DNA from: Paraphysomonas bandaiensis
Lineage: Eukaryota; Chrysophyceae
Direction: 5' to 3'
DNA length: 64,000 nt
Assembly: GCA_965644295.1 (NCBI GenBank)
Contig: CBFFRP010000608.1
Coordinates: 35,318 to 99,317, forward strand
Shown: positions 1 through 11,327 of the stretch, piece by piece
How the letters are laid out: each line of letters opens with the position of its first letter
Numbering within the stretch: position 1 is the first letter of the stretch
Program-made: the position numbers and the translations under genes
The notes under the pieces: model-generated
Databases searched by the model: none
What the model saw: the letters and a program-made list of their open reading frames with translations, nothing else
What the model was told of the DNA's origin: nothing

Positions 1-989
1 AATATGGACAAATATATAGTAGTAGATAATCATATTCGATGCATTTGTGAAGGTGCTGCTTTTGCTAAGAAATTGTAGAGATTGATATATACTGCTTAAA
101 GTTAAATAAACGTCGTTTATCAATACTGTACACATTTCAACTTGCATGGTACAAGCTACCACACGAAACTGTATCCTTCTGCTTTACCTTATGAACACTT
201 ACGATATGATTCACAATTATATCCAGCGCATTAGCAAATAATATTTCTTGAAGTCCACGTCCAGCTTCATATTTCTTAAGGTATATAAGTAGACGATGGA
301 GCCTCTATATCCCTTAATGTGGGATCTACTAGGGGGGTCAGGTTCACTTTCTGGAATGTCATCTGGGGCCCTTAGCTTCCCTCTTTCGCTCCTTCGTGAG
401 CCGGTGTGAACAGATGGCCGAAGTACTCAAGAGAGATGTCTTTCGGGAATGGAATCTTCAAATTTTCATCATCATCAGAGCTTCAGGGTACGCTGTTATA
501 CACCACGCTACAATATGGCCAACCTTTTTCTTGTATGCTGCTTTCATTCCTGCTTCTGTTCATTTCTTCTTATAGTCAGATACATTATCAGCATTCGAGT
601 CAACAGATACAACACGCTGTCGGCGTATACGGCCACTTCCTCTTCACCATTTAGGCAACTCTTCTTCCTTGTCTGAATCTGTCTCACTCATGTTTGCAGT
701 AAGTATGGTCGAATATTGATATATGCCACTAACGGATATGACGTTCAAGGAAAATAGTAGAGTATTCTAACAGTGTTTTACAACTAATAAAGTGGCTATT
801 TCCCTATAAAGTTGTAGTTTCCTCATATAAAAGTGCCGATTTTTCTGTGAAAGCAAATTTTTCACATATGCATGGAAATTGATTATCTACTATATATTCG
901 TCCGTATTCGAGGCATATGTGAAACATTTCCTTTCACAGGTGGGGTTTCTAGATGAGGAAAAAACCCACAGAGTTTCACATATGCAGTC
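1..989. other. No intact gene; decayed sequence, possibly old retroelement debris
   Basis: No convincing gene. On the minus strand two short stretches read as protein-like text: about 408-480 ends in ...EYFGHLFTPAHEGAKEGS before a stop, and about 230-360 contains GYRGSIVYLYTL. The second loosely resembles the region after the polymerase of copia-type elements (a Y-R-S-L-x-G-S-x-Y-L type motif), but the frame is broken within 50 codons. Bases 1-40 and 862-930 share a TATTCGANGCATNTGTGAA-like stretch. I read this as decayed mobile-element DNA; other origins are equally possible. Confidence 0.25.
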
Positions 990-1178
990 CATACATACAT
1001 ACATACATACATACATACATAATACATACATACATACATACATACATACATACATACATACATACATACATACATACATACATACATACATACATACATA
1101 CATACATACATACATACATACATACATACATACATACATACATACATACATACATACATACATACATACATACATACA

Positions 1179-1210
<32 letters not shown>
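990..1210 (+). repeat. (TACA)n tetranucleotide array 1
   Basis: About 220 bp of nearly pure TACA units, with one phase slip (acataataca) near 1020. It ends about 107 bp upstream of the ATG of the FYVE-PH gene at 1317, so it lies in that gene's promoter or 5' UTR. A four-base repeat without stops is open in all frames and makes false IHTY/MYVC reading frames on both strands. Confidence 0.97.
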
Positions 1211-1316
1211 CAGTAGTTTGGGTAGCTGTTGATGGGTTGTTGTGGTATCATCTTCCAGTATCTGAGTGTGCGTATATATACTCCTGTTAGGGTCTGTATA
1301 TCTCACTAGAGGTCCG

Positions 1317-3291
1317 ATGGATGAAATCATATCTATCCTTAAGTCGGAAGCGTGTGGTAACAGGGAGGAGAGTACGGCTCATCTTCCTGATGTGTCTGAT
1401 CTGTATAGCGCTCATTTCAATAACTTCAGAGGAGTTGCAGTGCGCAAACAGAAAGTGTCCGTACATGGCACAGAGAGTTACATCCGTCGCGTGTTCCTGC
1501 AGTGCGGTATATATAAGTACGTGGGTTGGATGGTGGACGAGGACGCCTATCAGTGTATGGTGTGTGCGGTCGACTTCGATACATTCACAAGAAAACATCA
1601 CTGCAGAGTGTGTGGCGATATCGTCTGCGCAGATTGTTCGGCAGGAACGTTACGGATTACTGAGTTATTAGATTGGGGTCCTGTGCGTGCGTGTGCATAC
1701 TGTAACTACGGACAGGTAGAGTGCGCTATACACACTGATCAGTTGGGGTTAGTGGGTGCATATGAATATGTGTGATTTTTGGTTGTATTCTGTAGGAAGA
1801 AGTATCCATCATCCCTCCGCTGACCAGAATTGTGTCTAATAAATACAGCGAACAATCTTCAACAGATTATAGCAAGCTGCGGCAGGAACAGGTTGCAGAT
1901 GCTATCAAAGCTAGTCGTGGAAGTGATCACCGTGGGGGCATCGGGCAAGAATATGATGAATATCTACATTTGCAACAAGAAGAGGCATTTAGGCTTGCTC
2001 AGAAAGATAATTCAAAAGGATCAGCGGATATTTTAGAGCATCAATATGCGAAGAAAAACCTGCAAACGACCGAATTACAATTAGAAAAAGATCATCCGCT
2101 AGATAGAGAACCATCGCCGCGAGTTGCTGCATCTGAAGCTGTGGTCCCCGTTGTGCTTGGAGAAAAGGTTGCGGGTGATATTGGAGCGGACGTTAAGTCT
2201 TCTATCATACCTAACCCTCCAATTGAGAAGCAGATAGAGAAAGATAGTAACAAGACCCTGCTGGATTCATCCAAAGTCGTCCAGCCGGTCAATTCCCCCT
2301 CGTCGTTGACTTCGAAAGTTACTGGTACTGAGAATTGTTCGACGGATACAGTAATAGAGTTTAGTGGTGAGCCGTATGCTGTGGTTAAGACCAGGCAACA
2401 TCAGCAATACGGCGGCGGGAAAGTATTCATTAATATCTGCCTGTCAGAAGAAGTGACGGAGGCGGTTATTGGCCAGAATTGTCCTCATACTATTATAAGT
2501 AGAAGTGGGGATGAGTGTTCAGCATATGATGTTTGCATACACCCCGGAAAATTGGAAAACAGCGAGAATGAGGAGGTATAGATACTGATATTACTGTGAT
2601 GTCGATATATATGTCATATCCACTCAACTCGCTTCTATGGTAGGTTTACTACGATGTTATTGAGAAACTAAACCAAGAGTGTGACGCCCATCTTGAGAGT
2701 GCGTTCACCCTCCCAAGGATTAGAAAGAATTTTAAAGGCGACCATCAACCAATGTTCACTGCTTCTACTCATAGTGTCCCTTCTCCACCAGATAATAGTG
2801 TGCGCCAGAGTATAAGTATGGTGAATGAAGACATTGTGGCTGGTGATAAACATGAAGGTGTGAGTAAACCTGAACGTTTGTCGCCAGTGGGATTTACTAA
2901 GATTACACCGACTGAATCTAAAGACTCTTCTTCCCCGAGAGTATGCATGGGTTGGCTCAGTCGGGAAGAAGGCACCATTATGAAAGTATTCAAACGACGT
3001 TACTTTGTCCTTGATAAAGGTACTCTTACATGTTTTGAACGAAGCTCAGAAACTCCTCCATATGGACTCAACAAAAAATATAGTGTAACCCTGCGCAGGA
3101 GCACTGAATTAGATCTAGTAAACGCTAAGTCGAAGCCACTAACTCTAAATCAGCTCTATATATCTGATCCAGTGGAGAAAACAGATATATTACTTGAGGC
3201 GGAGAGCGTGGAAGATCACGGGAGATGGGTACAGGCATTACTTCTACATAAGGATTACAACTGCTTGTTACAGAGAAGAAACTCTGTGTAG
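1317..3291 (+). CDS. FYVE zinc finger and PH domain protein
   Basis: Three exons, 1317-1751, 1796-2575 and 2644-3291, joined by 44- and 68-bp GT-AG introns, both phase 0, giving about 620 aa. The FYVE finger lies near residues 68-135: a W-M-V-D start, the signature R-K-H-H-C-R-V-C-G, and paired cysteines through V-R-A-C-A-Y-C. Such fingers bind phosphatidylinositol 3-phosphate, so the protein should act at endosomal membranes. A PH domain fills the C terminus (about residues 480-580), opening with G-W-L-S-R-E-E-G and R-R-Y-F-V-L and closing with the conserved tryptophan in R-W-V-Q-A-L. The roughly 350-residue middle is polar and unrecognised. The start is the first ATG in frame; the frame is open upstream to 1266 without ATG. 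Exon joins are inferred from phase; the domains are clear. The cargo or partner is unknown. Confidence 0.85.
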
Positions 3292-3519
3292 TGTGGACTA
3301 AAAGGGGTTAAGTGTTGCCTTTGCAATTGTAGTTATTACATTGTAGTAAAATTTGTGGACCCCTCTTTTTGAGTATAGACAATGCTGTAACACTTAATAT
3401 TTTTCATGTGTGCGAATATTACGAACAAGCTTGCAGTCGGTATTGATGAATGAGTGTAAATCAGTTTGTGACTTCATTATTGTTATCTATCCGAGTAGCT
3501 CAGTAGTCAGTAGGACTTA

Positions 3520-3712
3520 TATGCTACAGGGCTTGGGCGAAAGCTTGCGGAGACACACAAGCAGCTGTCGTAGCGCAAATAGTAAATAGTAGGATATCAG
3601 AGTTAAGCACTAGTTAGTTAAATCATTTTGCTACATTAGTTCTGAATCTTACGCGCCTATTGCTAATAGTCAGACATGTACTACTATCTATTGCTAATAA
3701 TAAGACATTCGC
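3520..3712 (+). repeat. Dispersed repeat family, partial copy A
   Basis: It shares with the copy at 11.3-11.8 kb the hairpin block around GCTTGCGG..CACAAGCAGC, the segment AGGATATCAGAGTTAAGCAC, and the tail GCCTATTGCTAATA. The tail motif TATTGCTAATAATAAGAC recurs nearby at about 3690. The first half of the family consensus is missing here. Confidence 0.7.
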
Positions 3713-3780
3713 TACTAGCTACATGTAGTTTGTATTGCTTATGAATATGTATTATGTATTATATAGTATATAGTAACTAA

Positions 3781-3827
3781 CAGGACTACGTATCCATTAA
3801 TTGAGAATTAATTAATACGCAGCCCTG
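3781..3827. mobile_element. 47-bp hAT-type MITE with 8-bp target duplication
   Basis: The element starts CAGGACTACGTA and ends TACGCAGCCCTG, imperfect terminal inverted repeats of about 12 bp. It is flanked on both sides by the exact 8-bp direct repeat GTAACTAA (3773-3780 and 3828-3835). CAGGG-type ends with 8-bp duplications are the hallmark of hAT transposons. The ends match those of the 725-bp element at 42315-43039. Only about 23 AT-rich bases lie between the inverted repeats, so it cannot encode anything. Confidence 0.8.
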
Positions 3828-3939
3828 GTAACTAAATACACGAACTCCTGTTATATGTTGCCAGTATCAAAATTATGGTATTACTATAATTTCAATTAAT
3901 TCAATTACTTGACAATTGAAGCAGGTTGTAGTCAATTGC

Positions 3940-4450
3940 TCCCTCAACAAAGTCGGACCACCCTTTTCGTGGTGTTCTGGGGGATAAGTACCGGTGAGAT
4001 TCTCTCTGGGAAACTAACGTGAGCCGCAAACATAGCCAGCATATATTTTTCTGCCCACGCATAGCCGAATGCTTGTGTGGTACAAGGGACACCAATAAGT
4101 GTCACTTGTGTAGACGTCTTTGGGCCCTGACGAATAAACAATCCGGGACAGGGCCCACGTCAAGGACATCCGGAACAGGGCCCACCAGAGGATAACCGTG
4201 GTATTGGGCTGCCTGCTGAAGCCAAGCATCCGGGATGTTTACCTTAAGAACTCAGAGCGGAAGTGGTCGCACCTTGGTGCTTGCGGCGACGCACAAGCAG
4301 CTTCCGTAGCGTTAATTGTAGGCTAAGAAAAGTGTGTACTGATTAGTTACGGGTAGAGGTCTAACTAGGTTGACTAGCATTCATCTAGCTACTAAGTTGG
4401 TGAAGGTTTTAACGCCTATTGCTAATAATAAGACTTTCAATATACAGTCA
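3940..4450 (+). repeat. Dispersed repeat family, copy B
   Basis: About 510 bp matching copies at 11.3 kb (same strand) and at 54.4 and 55.0 kb (opposite strand). Landmarks in order: AACAAAGTCGGACCACCC, CACTTGTGTAGACGTC, the hairpin block GCTTGCGGCGACGCACAAGC, and the tail CCTATTGCTAATAATAAGAC. On the minus strand a stretch beginning Q-G-P-K-T-S-T-Q-V-T-L (about 3950-4130) is also readable in copies C and E, suggesting the repeat carries a piece of former coding sequence. Confidence 0.8.
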
Positions 4451-4989
4451 ATTGCTATTGGATTTATATTTTGCTTCCCCTAATTCTACTGTTGTACTTT
4501 CTATAATTGACAGTTGTTAGTTTGTTAGGAATCCCTGATACCAAGTATAGAAAGTATAGTGACCATAGAAAATGTGGCGACTACAAGAATTTCATCCATA
4601 AGTAATGAGAAGTACATTATCGTTTACAAAACCCATCCGTAAAATCACTGTATTTAAGTAATATATCACCAAAGCCCTAATCCACTGTACTTCATGTCAA
4701 TAAAAGCGAAAACTTCATGACGTAACTTTGAAACTTTGTAAAACAGAAATACATTTAAGAAAGCCATGAGTGAAAGTATATTGCACGAGTAGTCACATAT
4801 TTGGTGTTTGAAAGGTGACGCGTTTAAAATATAACCACTATAGACCTCAACTCAAAATATTTATACGTCTGGGTTACAGATAATGCACGGAAGGTCAAGC
4901 CTCAAAACAGTAGAGGGATAGTGGCCGTGAGTGTATACCTCGTTTCCTACACATGACACAGATGCCTAAAAATCAATACATAAACTACT

Positions 4990-6233
4990 CTATTGTGACT
5001 TGGATTCTATCCACAACTTTCCTCTTTCAGCTTCTCCAGCTATAAGTCTTTTCCATGAGTTATGCGTTTCATGAATTACTTCGACAGCTTTCTTTTCACC
5101 CAAGCACTTCTCATCATACCCGAACTTATTGAGGGGCTTTCCAGATGGAGTTTTGTACCATCGAAACCATTCTCTAATACCTACGAGTACTCAGAGTAAG
5201 AAACTAAATGAGTTCGCATTTATATTACGTAAATGCCTTCCACTATATCCAACATATATTATGCAGAAGATTAACTTACCGCTAATGACCCCGGGCAGTT
5301 TACCTTCAACATCATTCACATCATGTAGCTCCTTTGCCATTGGATCATCAGAGCGAATTGCAATAAGTTTCCAATCTAGTTCGCCACTGTCGATCATAGC
5401 GAGGGCACCAAGAACTTTTACCTGGAATAGAACGACCATGAAAACAAAAGATGGTAAAAATAATTTTGCACCGTTCCAATCTGTGCGGCACGTGACAACA
5501 AATATTATTCCAAAAACCATGATGCTATGTACGACGTGTGGAAGTACAAAGTACACATATACATACATACCGGCGAGATCGAGCCCATCTCAAGAGTGCG
5601 GGACCCTATTTCCACAACATCCAGTGGATCGCTGCACACAGTTATAATATGCATACAAACACAAGAATATGAATGAACTCACTTGTCACCATACGCATTA
5701 ACATCTTTATTCAACTGAGTTGGATCCTCCCATGTCTGAGGGAGGCATCCATAGTTCCAATAGAGGGGTCCGTCATAGCATCTCGGCAACCCGTTCTTAA
5801 CATCTTGAGATATAGGGTTGTACTGTTCTTTCCCATTGATTTCCATCTTAAGGGTAGTATATCGAGGGATCTGATAGTAACTACACGTTAGTCCATATCT
5901 ATGAGGTGATGTGTGTGTATGTGCGTGCATGTGTATGGGAGGTACCTCTGTGATGAAGTTGTAACAGTTATCGTTGGAGTGAAGAGGAATATCGTGCCAC
6001 GGAGACACCTGCCGACCACTACGAACAAACTTCATACGAAAATCTAACTTCCCCAACTCTCCTGATGTGTGAGTGGACACTGTTGATGCATACCGTGCAC
6101 TGTTACGGGCATGCTGAAGGGCCGACAGGGATCTGATAGGGCTATAGCCACACCTAGATACGAAGGAGGATACTCTAACAGGTGATATCATCAGATATAT
6201 GATCAGAGTTACGAGTACAGTGCCTGATTGCAT
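4990..6233 (-). CDS. PPA: Family I inorganic pyrophosphatase with N-terminal targeting region
   Basis: Five exons on the minus strand: 6233-5946, 5870-5683, 5631-5571, 5421-5280 and 5180-4990 (289 aa). The enzyme hydrolyses pyrophosphate to two phosphates using Mg2+. Splicing rebuilds the family signature: exon 2 ends G-D-(AA) and exon 3 supplies C-GAT, giving D-N-D-P-L-D-V. Also visible are S-P-W-H-D-I-P-L, P-R-Y-T-T-L-K-M-E, W-N-Y-G-C-L-P-Q-T-W-E-D-P and a C-terminal R-E-W-F-R-W-Y-K. Length fits the larger eukaryotic type. Intron 1 (75 bp) and intron 2 (51 bp) are multiples of three, and intron 1 has no in-frame stop; leaving it in would wrongly insert H-M-H-A-H-T-H-T. The first 45 residues are hydrophobic, then Ser/Arg-rich, suggesting an organelle or secretory signal. 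Start choice among M at 6233, 6284 or further upstream is uncertain. Head-to-head with the gene at 6585. Confidence 0.92.
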
Positions 6234-6584
6234 GCAGTGGATATACTCTACTGGTAATGGAGCCTCCTCGACACCTGCATGCATGCATATACATATACAT
6301 ATGCATATATACCTATAGGGAGAGTAGCGGCTATACGAGTCGTAGTATGGGAGGTGTACACACACATATACTTATAAGTGTAATACGGTAGATGTATAAC
6401 AGCTGTATACAGATGTTATCGTTATACTGTATGCTGCTGTATCTGCTGTATACTCTACTCTACCATATGCACACACACACACACAGAGAGTTATGCAGAC
6501 ACACACACACACACATATATAGATAGATAGATAGATAGATAGACGATACCAGTCTGATTCAGGTCAGCTGAACCTCGGGTGACA
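6234..6584. promoter_or_regulatory. Divergent intergenic region with (CA)n and (GATA)n tracts
   Basis: This 351-bp gap separates two start codons facing away from each other (6233 minus, 6585 plus) and so must hold both promoters. It has two (CA)8 tracts (about 6470-6485 and 6499-6514), a GATA-type tract (6518-6543) and CATATA runs near 6290. No TATA box or factor site can be assigned with confidence. Confidence 0.55.
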
Positions 6585-8188
6585 ATGAATAGAATATGGC
6601 TACGAGAGTACGAGAAGCTCCTTAGCTCCAACAGACGCGAGAAGACTAAAGACATCAAGCCTAAACTATACGACTCATTACAGACATCCAAACCTGCTAA
6701 GACTAAGAAGAAGAAGCGTAAGGAGATGAAGAAATGTGACCAGACTCTACTAGCCACTCATCTGTTAAAGATGTCTGTCAAAGACGAGTACGTGAAGGGT
6801 GCTCCTGAGGAGAGTGAGAAGATGTTTGCTCAGACTAAACAGGCTCAGCTGCGGCAGAACAATGCACGCCCATACTTTAAGCCGATTAAAAAACTCTCTG
6901 ACGTGGAAGCTAGTGAAGCTAAACGCTCCCAACTTGGCAATACTGGCGATTTGAGCCTGTTCGAGCAACTCTACCCACCTATTGACCCTTATCTTCCGTT
7001 ATGTGTCTATAAGCCGAATTCTCCGGAACGAACAAAGATAGTAATGCGTGATATTGTTGGTACAATTGCGCGCGACCCGATAAAGCGACCACAGAGCAGT
7101 CCAATGAAACGTACGAAGCGTACACCTGACGATGCTGTACAGTCATTCATGGATGATCTGAAGATCACGCGACATGTGCCGTATAGCTCAACACGAGATA
7201 TTCCTGAAGCTGTTGTCGACAATACGACTGCTCAGCGTGCGCAGGAGCATTGGAATGGCATTATGGACAATATTTGGCAGTGTGGTAACGCCATTGAATA
7301 CGGAGATGTTGTTTTTCTTTCCACTCATTGGACGCACGACGCTTGCATGCAGCATATCGTAATGTATCTCTGTACACTTCTTGGCCTGAAAGTTAAACCT
7401 AATGTCGATGATCTAACACCAGTTGTTGAAAGGTCATTATTTAAAGAGTTACTTCCTCTGGTCAAGTACTTCAGAGAGGTATGTTTCTCATGCGTTCATA
7501 TATATTTCTTGCTAAAACGTCATTGCCTGTTTTCTTCGTGTAGATGAATCCTTTGGCTGTACCAGCACGGCGACTACGCAAGGCTACTACATTGTATACG
7601 AAGTATCTTGAGCCAATGCATAGTGCAGTTTTTGTGGCCAAGACTCCTGAATACATGCACAATAATAAGTTTTTAAAGTAAGATAGCGTGTCTGCAGCGC
7701 AAATGGCAAACGTATTGCACATTTTCTTCGATGGATTATGACATTTACTTATAATTATCTTGTTCATTTGTATCTATAGGTGGGTTCACGCCGTTCAAAA
7801 GTCTTTAAATATCGTATTGCAAGCGAGTGTGCATCAGTCCGCTATTGATAATGACGCGGTGGAAGAGGAAGCAGCTGCATCTCGGAAAAGAAAAGAAGCT
7901 TTAGAAAGATCTTACACCCTGAAAAACTCTAAGTCAGCCCCTGGCAAAACGCAAAGTTTTATGGTAACACATAGTGATTACGAACGAGAATCGTCTTCTG
8001 CAAACATGTCGCAGCTGCTTGACATGTCACTAAGTGGGGTGCTTCAGATTGATGAAATTTTCTCGAAGAGTGGTGATCATAGCCAGCAAATAGGAATTGG
8101 TGGCCAGCAATCGTCAGAGGCTGTACCACAGCGTGTATATAGCCATCATGATAGCTCTGGCTCTACCAAGCAGGAGGACGTATCTTGA
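6585..8188 (+). CDS. Unrecognised conserved-looking protein, 478 aa
   Basis: Three exons, 6585-7478, 7544-7677 and 7780-8188. Introns of 65 and 102 bp are GT-AG, phase 0 and phase 2, and the codon split A-A|G restores lysine before W-V-H-A-V. I do not recognise the family. The first 50 residues are strongly basic (K-T-K-K-K-K-R-K), compatible with nuclear or nucleolar location. The middle (residues about 215-365) looks folded and helical, with H-W-N-G-I-M-D and a conserved-looking block ending T-P-E-Y-M-H-N-N-K-F-L-K. The C-terminal 90 residues are Ser/Gln-rich and probably disordered. The start is the first ATG; an upstream in-frame GTG at 6579 is less likely. Cannot be assigned a function from sequence alone. 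Confidence 0.75.
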
Positions 8189-8898
8189 GTTTTATGTATG
8201 TATAGTTTTTAGGTTATACTGAGTGGGCCAAATTCGATGTATATATTTTACAGTTTCTCAGAACATTTGTGTGTCACATATCATGTGTACTTTGTTTATC
8301 TCTCGAGTTTGATTCTCTTTATACCAAACGTGCTGTATATGGCTCTTCAGGTAATTTATTTCTCGTGGAAGAGTCATATTCCGGCAACGATATTTTTCAT
8401 TGAGGTACGAAGTAATCGTAACGACGAGAAGGAGAAATTAAATCATTGCTAATGTAAATAATGCTACAGCTCTATATGAAGAAGTGTTGTTTTCGTGTAC
8501 GAAATGGAAATATCCACCAGTAAAACGCAAATTTAATTGCTTAATACTTTTACAATGTACATATTTAAAAGTTTTACAACGAAATTCGTAAACTAGAATG
8601 TAGGGATGTGACCAATAACGCATACTTTTTCTAATAGTAATTGGAAGCTCAACACCTAAAGCGTGACATTTAATATATACATAACGGTGTTATTTTTCAA
8701 ACGTATTATTAATGCCCAGAAGATTTTTATCACAACACGCTATTACTTCTGCATTATAATAATTAGCAGTAAAGCAGCATTTTATAGGAAGGACAGCGAT
8801 TAATGATATGAAAATTCCTCTACACAATCCATGAGCCATGAGCCTGTCGTATAATCCTGCCATTAAATCAACCTTAACACTACAGCTAACTATAACAT
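8189..8898. other. Intergenic, tail-to-tail, nothing recognised
   Basis: AT-rich 710 bp between two convergent genes. Short open frames on both strands have no protein-like composition. No repeat or RNA gene seen. Confidence 0.6.
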
Positions 8899-9408
8899 TT
8901 AGGAACAACAATCATTTATCATCGACTCAATCTCAGTTTTGTTTTCACCAGATATACTGTGCAACACATTGCCTTCCTTATATATGCGAATATGAGGAAT
9001 TCCGACAATACCAAGAGATTGGTACAACTCGTCGTTATCATCGACGTCTACAGTTACAAATCTGTGAGATTTGTGTATGTTAGCAAGTTCATAGAAAACA
9101 GGCTCTACTCTCTTGCAAGGTTTACACCAGGACGCTGTAAATCTCACAATAGTTATTTTGTCCGAGCCAATCAATTTATCCCACTCATACTCAGGTTTAA
9201 AGTCAATTGCATTCTTTTCCTGGAAATAAGAGTCGGTTTCAGCTGTCTCTGCAGCAGAACAGCATGTCTTCTCTGTGTGTTTGTTGTCCTTCTTATCCCA
9301 TCCAAACACACTCCGTATATACGTCCATAGCGGGCGAAATATAATAAGAACTAACGGAATGAGAGACGAGTAGGGGATACATACGCCGCAGATACATATC
9401 ACTGCCAT
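8899..9408 (-). CDS. Membrane-anchored thioredoxin-like protein
   Basis: Single exon, 169 aa. The first 30 residues form a hydrophobic segment (I-P-L-V-L-I-I-F) that should be a signal anchor or transmembrane helix. A thioredoxin fold follows from about residue 66: T-I-V-R-F-T-A-S-W-C-K-P-C carries the active site W-C-K-P-C at residues 94-98, and G-I-P-H-I-R-I-Y holds the cis-proline. The dicysteine performs thiol-disulphide exchange; Lys-Pro between the cysteines differs from the classical Gly-Pro and is seen in many eukaryotic thioredoxins. Location could be the secretory pathway or an organelle membrane; I cannot decide which face the domain is on. Start taken at the first ATG (9408). Head-to-head with the gene at 9920. 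Confidence 0.88.
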   Translation of the reverse strand: MAVICICGVCIPYSSLIPLVLIIFRPLWTYIRSVFGWDKKDNKHTEKTCCSAAETAETDSYFQEKNAIDFKPEYEWDKLIGSDKITIVRFTASWCKPCKRVEPVFYELANIHKSHRFVTVDVDDNDELYQSLGIVGIPHIRIYKEGNVLHSISGENKTEIESMINDCCS

Positions 9409-9919
9409 GTTCAGCACCTTGACAGTTGATTAGCTAGTTCAGTGGTGTGGTTTGTATGGGTAGTTTGATGCAGCTGAGGCTGTATGTGTGTATCAATGGA
9501 CGGGCACTCGACAACTAGTGGGCTGGAATATATATACGTACTGTATATATGACAGTGTACCGTGTACTGACTGGGTGTGTTACGAATCGTAGAATAGAAG
9601 CACCGTACGAACACTTGTCTGTTGGTAGGGATTCTAGAAACATGGGGTTTCTTATTAAAACCCTGGTTATTCATCCGCCTAACACGACAGGTATACAACA
9701 CTGCAGTGCTGTACTCTGATCTGTACACCGGATATGTACAGTTACACAGTTCCAGAAGTACAGTACAGTACCTCTCTATGTACACACAGCAGTGCTGTAC
9801 TTGTATACGACACTATACCATACTATACCATACTATACTATACTACGTATATACGAGGAACATCTCCTCACAGCTAACAGATAGACAGACACCCTCCTCA
9901 CCCTGAAGGGATATTCCCA
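9409..9919. promoter_or_regulatory. Divergent intergenic region
   Basis: 511 bp between opposite start codons. Contains a tandem of the ATACCATACT type at about 9814-9845 just upstream of the right-hand gene and scattered TATATA runs. No defined promoter element is claimed. Confidence 0.45.
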
Positions 9920-10888
9920 ATGACAGAGGCCCCTGATGCCGAGTCTCCTATCCCTGTCTATGCAGCTGAGAGTGCAAGTGTCATGCATATGGACGATGAG
10001 GGTATGCATATGGACGACTCGCACACAGTCATATCCGCCACACCTAACATACCCGCTCCGCCTGATTCACCTGACATAAAGGACATTACCAGACGAGTGG
10101 GAGTCACTGAGGCGATAAACACTGATTTAGTCGTTATAAAACGAAAGAAAAAAATAAGTATTCAGATTCCGGACTTTCCGTCCTCAGCCCATCGGTTATA
10201 TCGCGTGTATCTGTCTTCCAAGAAATATAAACATTTACTTGATGAGGCTCGTGGTGGAGTCTATGGTCCCAGCTCACGACCTGAGCTAGAAATACAAGAG
10301 TTTGAGTTTGAGTGTGTTTTACCGTCTGACGACTCGACGAAAGCCTCCACTTCCACTGTATCCAAAACATTACTCATTGAGCTTATATATGACCCTGAGA
10401 AACACCTGTATGTTATTAGTCGTCGTGTTGAAGATAAACTGCTGCTATATTTGCACCAGCACAGAGATAGACACATACTCCATTCGGATGGACTGAAGAG
10501 TGCCATTTGCCGAATAGCTACGTTTGAGATGAGCATGCTGGATTTATTCCGACAACGCATGTTTCGCCGTTTCTTAACGCTCTACATAGCACCGTTATTA
10601 GAGGACCCACTACGGGTGAATTACGCCATCGCGTTTGTACGTGCACTTATAGTATCTGGTGAAGACGAGGTCCTGACACCAGAAGTTAGCGACGACGGCG
10701 GCTGGGAATTCTCCGATTCTTCTTCTGATTCGGAATCTGAAAAGAAGAAAGTGGTCCGCAGAAAGAAGGCTTCAGCGATGGGAAAAGGGGCAACAAAAAA
10801 GAAGGGGTACGCTCCCAAGCATCCGCTCAAAAAGCAGGGGACAGGGTCGAAGCTAAAGAAAACTGGAGGTGGTCAGAAACACAAATAG
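9920..10888 (+). CDS. Unrecognised protein with basic C-terminal tail, 322 aa
   Basis: Single exon from the ATG at 9920. The family is not recognised. The N-terminal 60 residues are acidic and contain a short internal repeat, H-M-D-D twice. Residues about 70-255 have the mixed hydrophobic pattern of a folded domain. Then comes an acidic serine run (S-D-S-S-S-D-S-E-S-E, a likely casein-kinase-2 type substrate) followed by about 60 residues rich in Lys and Gly. That acid-then-base tail is common in nucleolar and chromatin proteins, which is only a suggestion. The next 400 bp downstream hold no gene. Confidence 0.72.
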   Translation: MTEAPDAESPIPVYAAESASVMHMDDEGMHMDDSHTVISATPNIPAPPDSPDIKDITRRVGVTEAINTDLVVIKRKKKISIQIPDFPSSAHRLYRVYLSSKKYKHLLDEARGGVYGPSSRPELEIQEFEFECVLPSDDSTKASTSTVSKTLLIELIYDPEKHLYVISRRVEDKLLLYLHQHRDRHILHSDGLKSAICRIATFEMSMLDLFRQRMFRRFLTLYIAPLLEDPLRVNYAIAFVRALIVSGEDEVLTPEVSDDGGWEFSDSSSDSESEKKKVVRRKKASAMGKGATKKKGYAPKHPLKKQGTGSKLKKTGGGQKHK

Positions 10889-11327
10889 TATGCAACGCTG
10901 TAGATATAATTCTTATTTTCAATTGATTTTGGTATGCGTGTTTACTGTGTTGTCTTAAAACTGCGGTGTATATTTTAAATCTATGTAATTACAAGTGTCG
11001 CTAAAGTGGATTTTACCTGAGAAAGTCATATAGTTGTGTTCGGTAGCAGTTTGTGTACTTATGATTACCTCGAACTGACTAAACGTAAGATGTACTCCAC
11101 TTAGAGCCATTTCAATGTGATGTCTTTTGAAAGTAAAGAATAGTGCCATGCAAGTGTCGGATGCACGTTTTCACCATTATAAGCACTGGTAATTGAATGT
11201 AATCGGTATCGGTATGCAACATCTGACTTAAGTTTGTTGCTCTAGTGCAGCGTGTACATTTTTCTTGATCTTTATTTACTCTTGCTAGAGTAAGCTTTAG
11301 TTTTCTTAAGCCGCAAATTGACTTCAG
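10889..11327. other. Intergenic, nothing recognised
   Basis: AT-rich 440 bp; only short, composition-poor open frames. It ends at the dispersed repeat copy C. Confidence 0.5.

Larger units (their letters stand above)
3292..4989. other. Intergenic, AT-rich, carrying dispersed repeats and a 47-bp MITE
   Basis: No gene. It holds a partial dispersed repeat (3520-3712), a 47-bp hAT-type MITE (3781-3827) and a longer dispersed repeat copy (3940-4450). From 4451 to 4989 it is plain AT-rich sequence before the 3' end of the pyrophosphatase gene. Confidence 0.6.

Noticed and set aside
3494-3513. tRNA box A-like GTAGCTCAGTAGTCAGTAGG, suggesting a tRNA or tRNA-derived SINE
   Set aside because: No box B (GGTTCGANTCC) at the right distance and no cloverleaf; the following sequence is the dispersed repeat. 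Other copies of the repeat lack the box.
5129-5647. 172-codon plus-strand frame over the pyrophosphatase
   Set aside because: Antisense to well supported exons carrying catalytic motifs.
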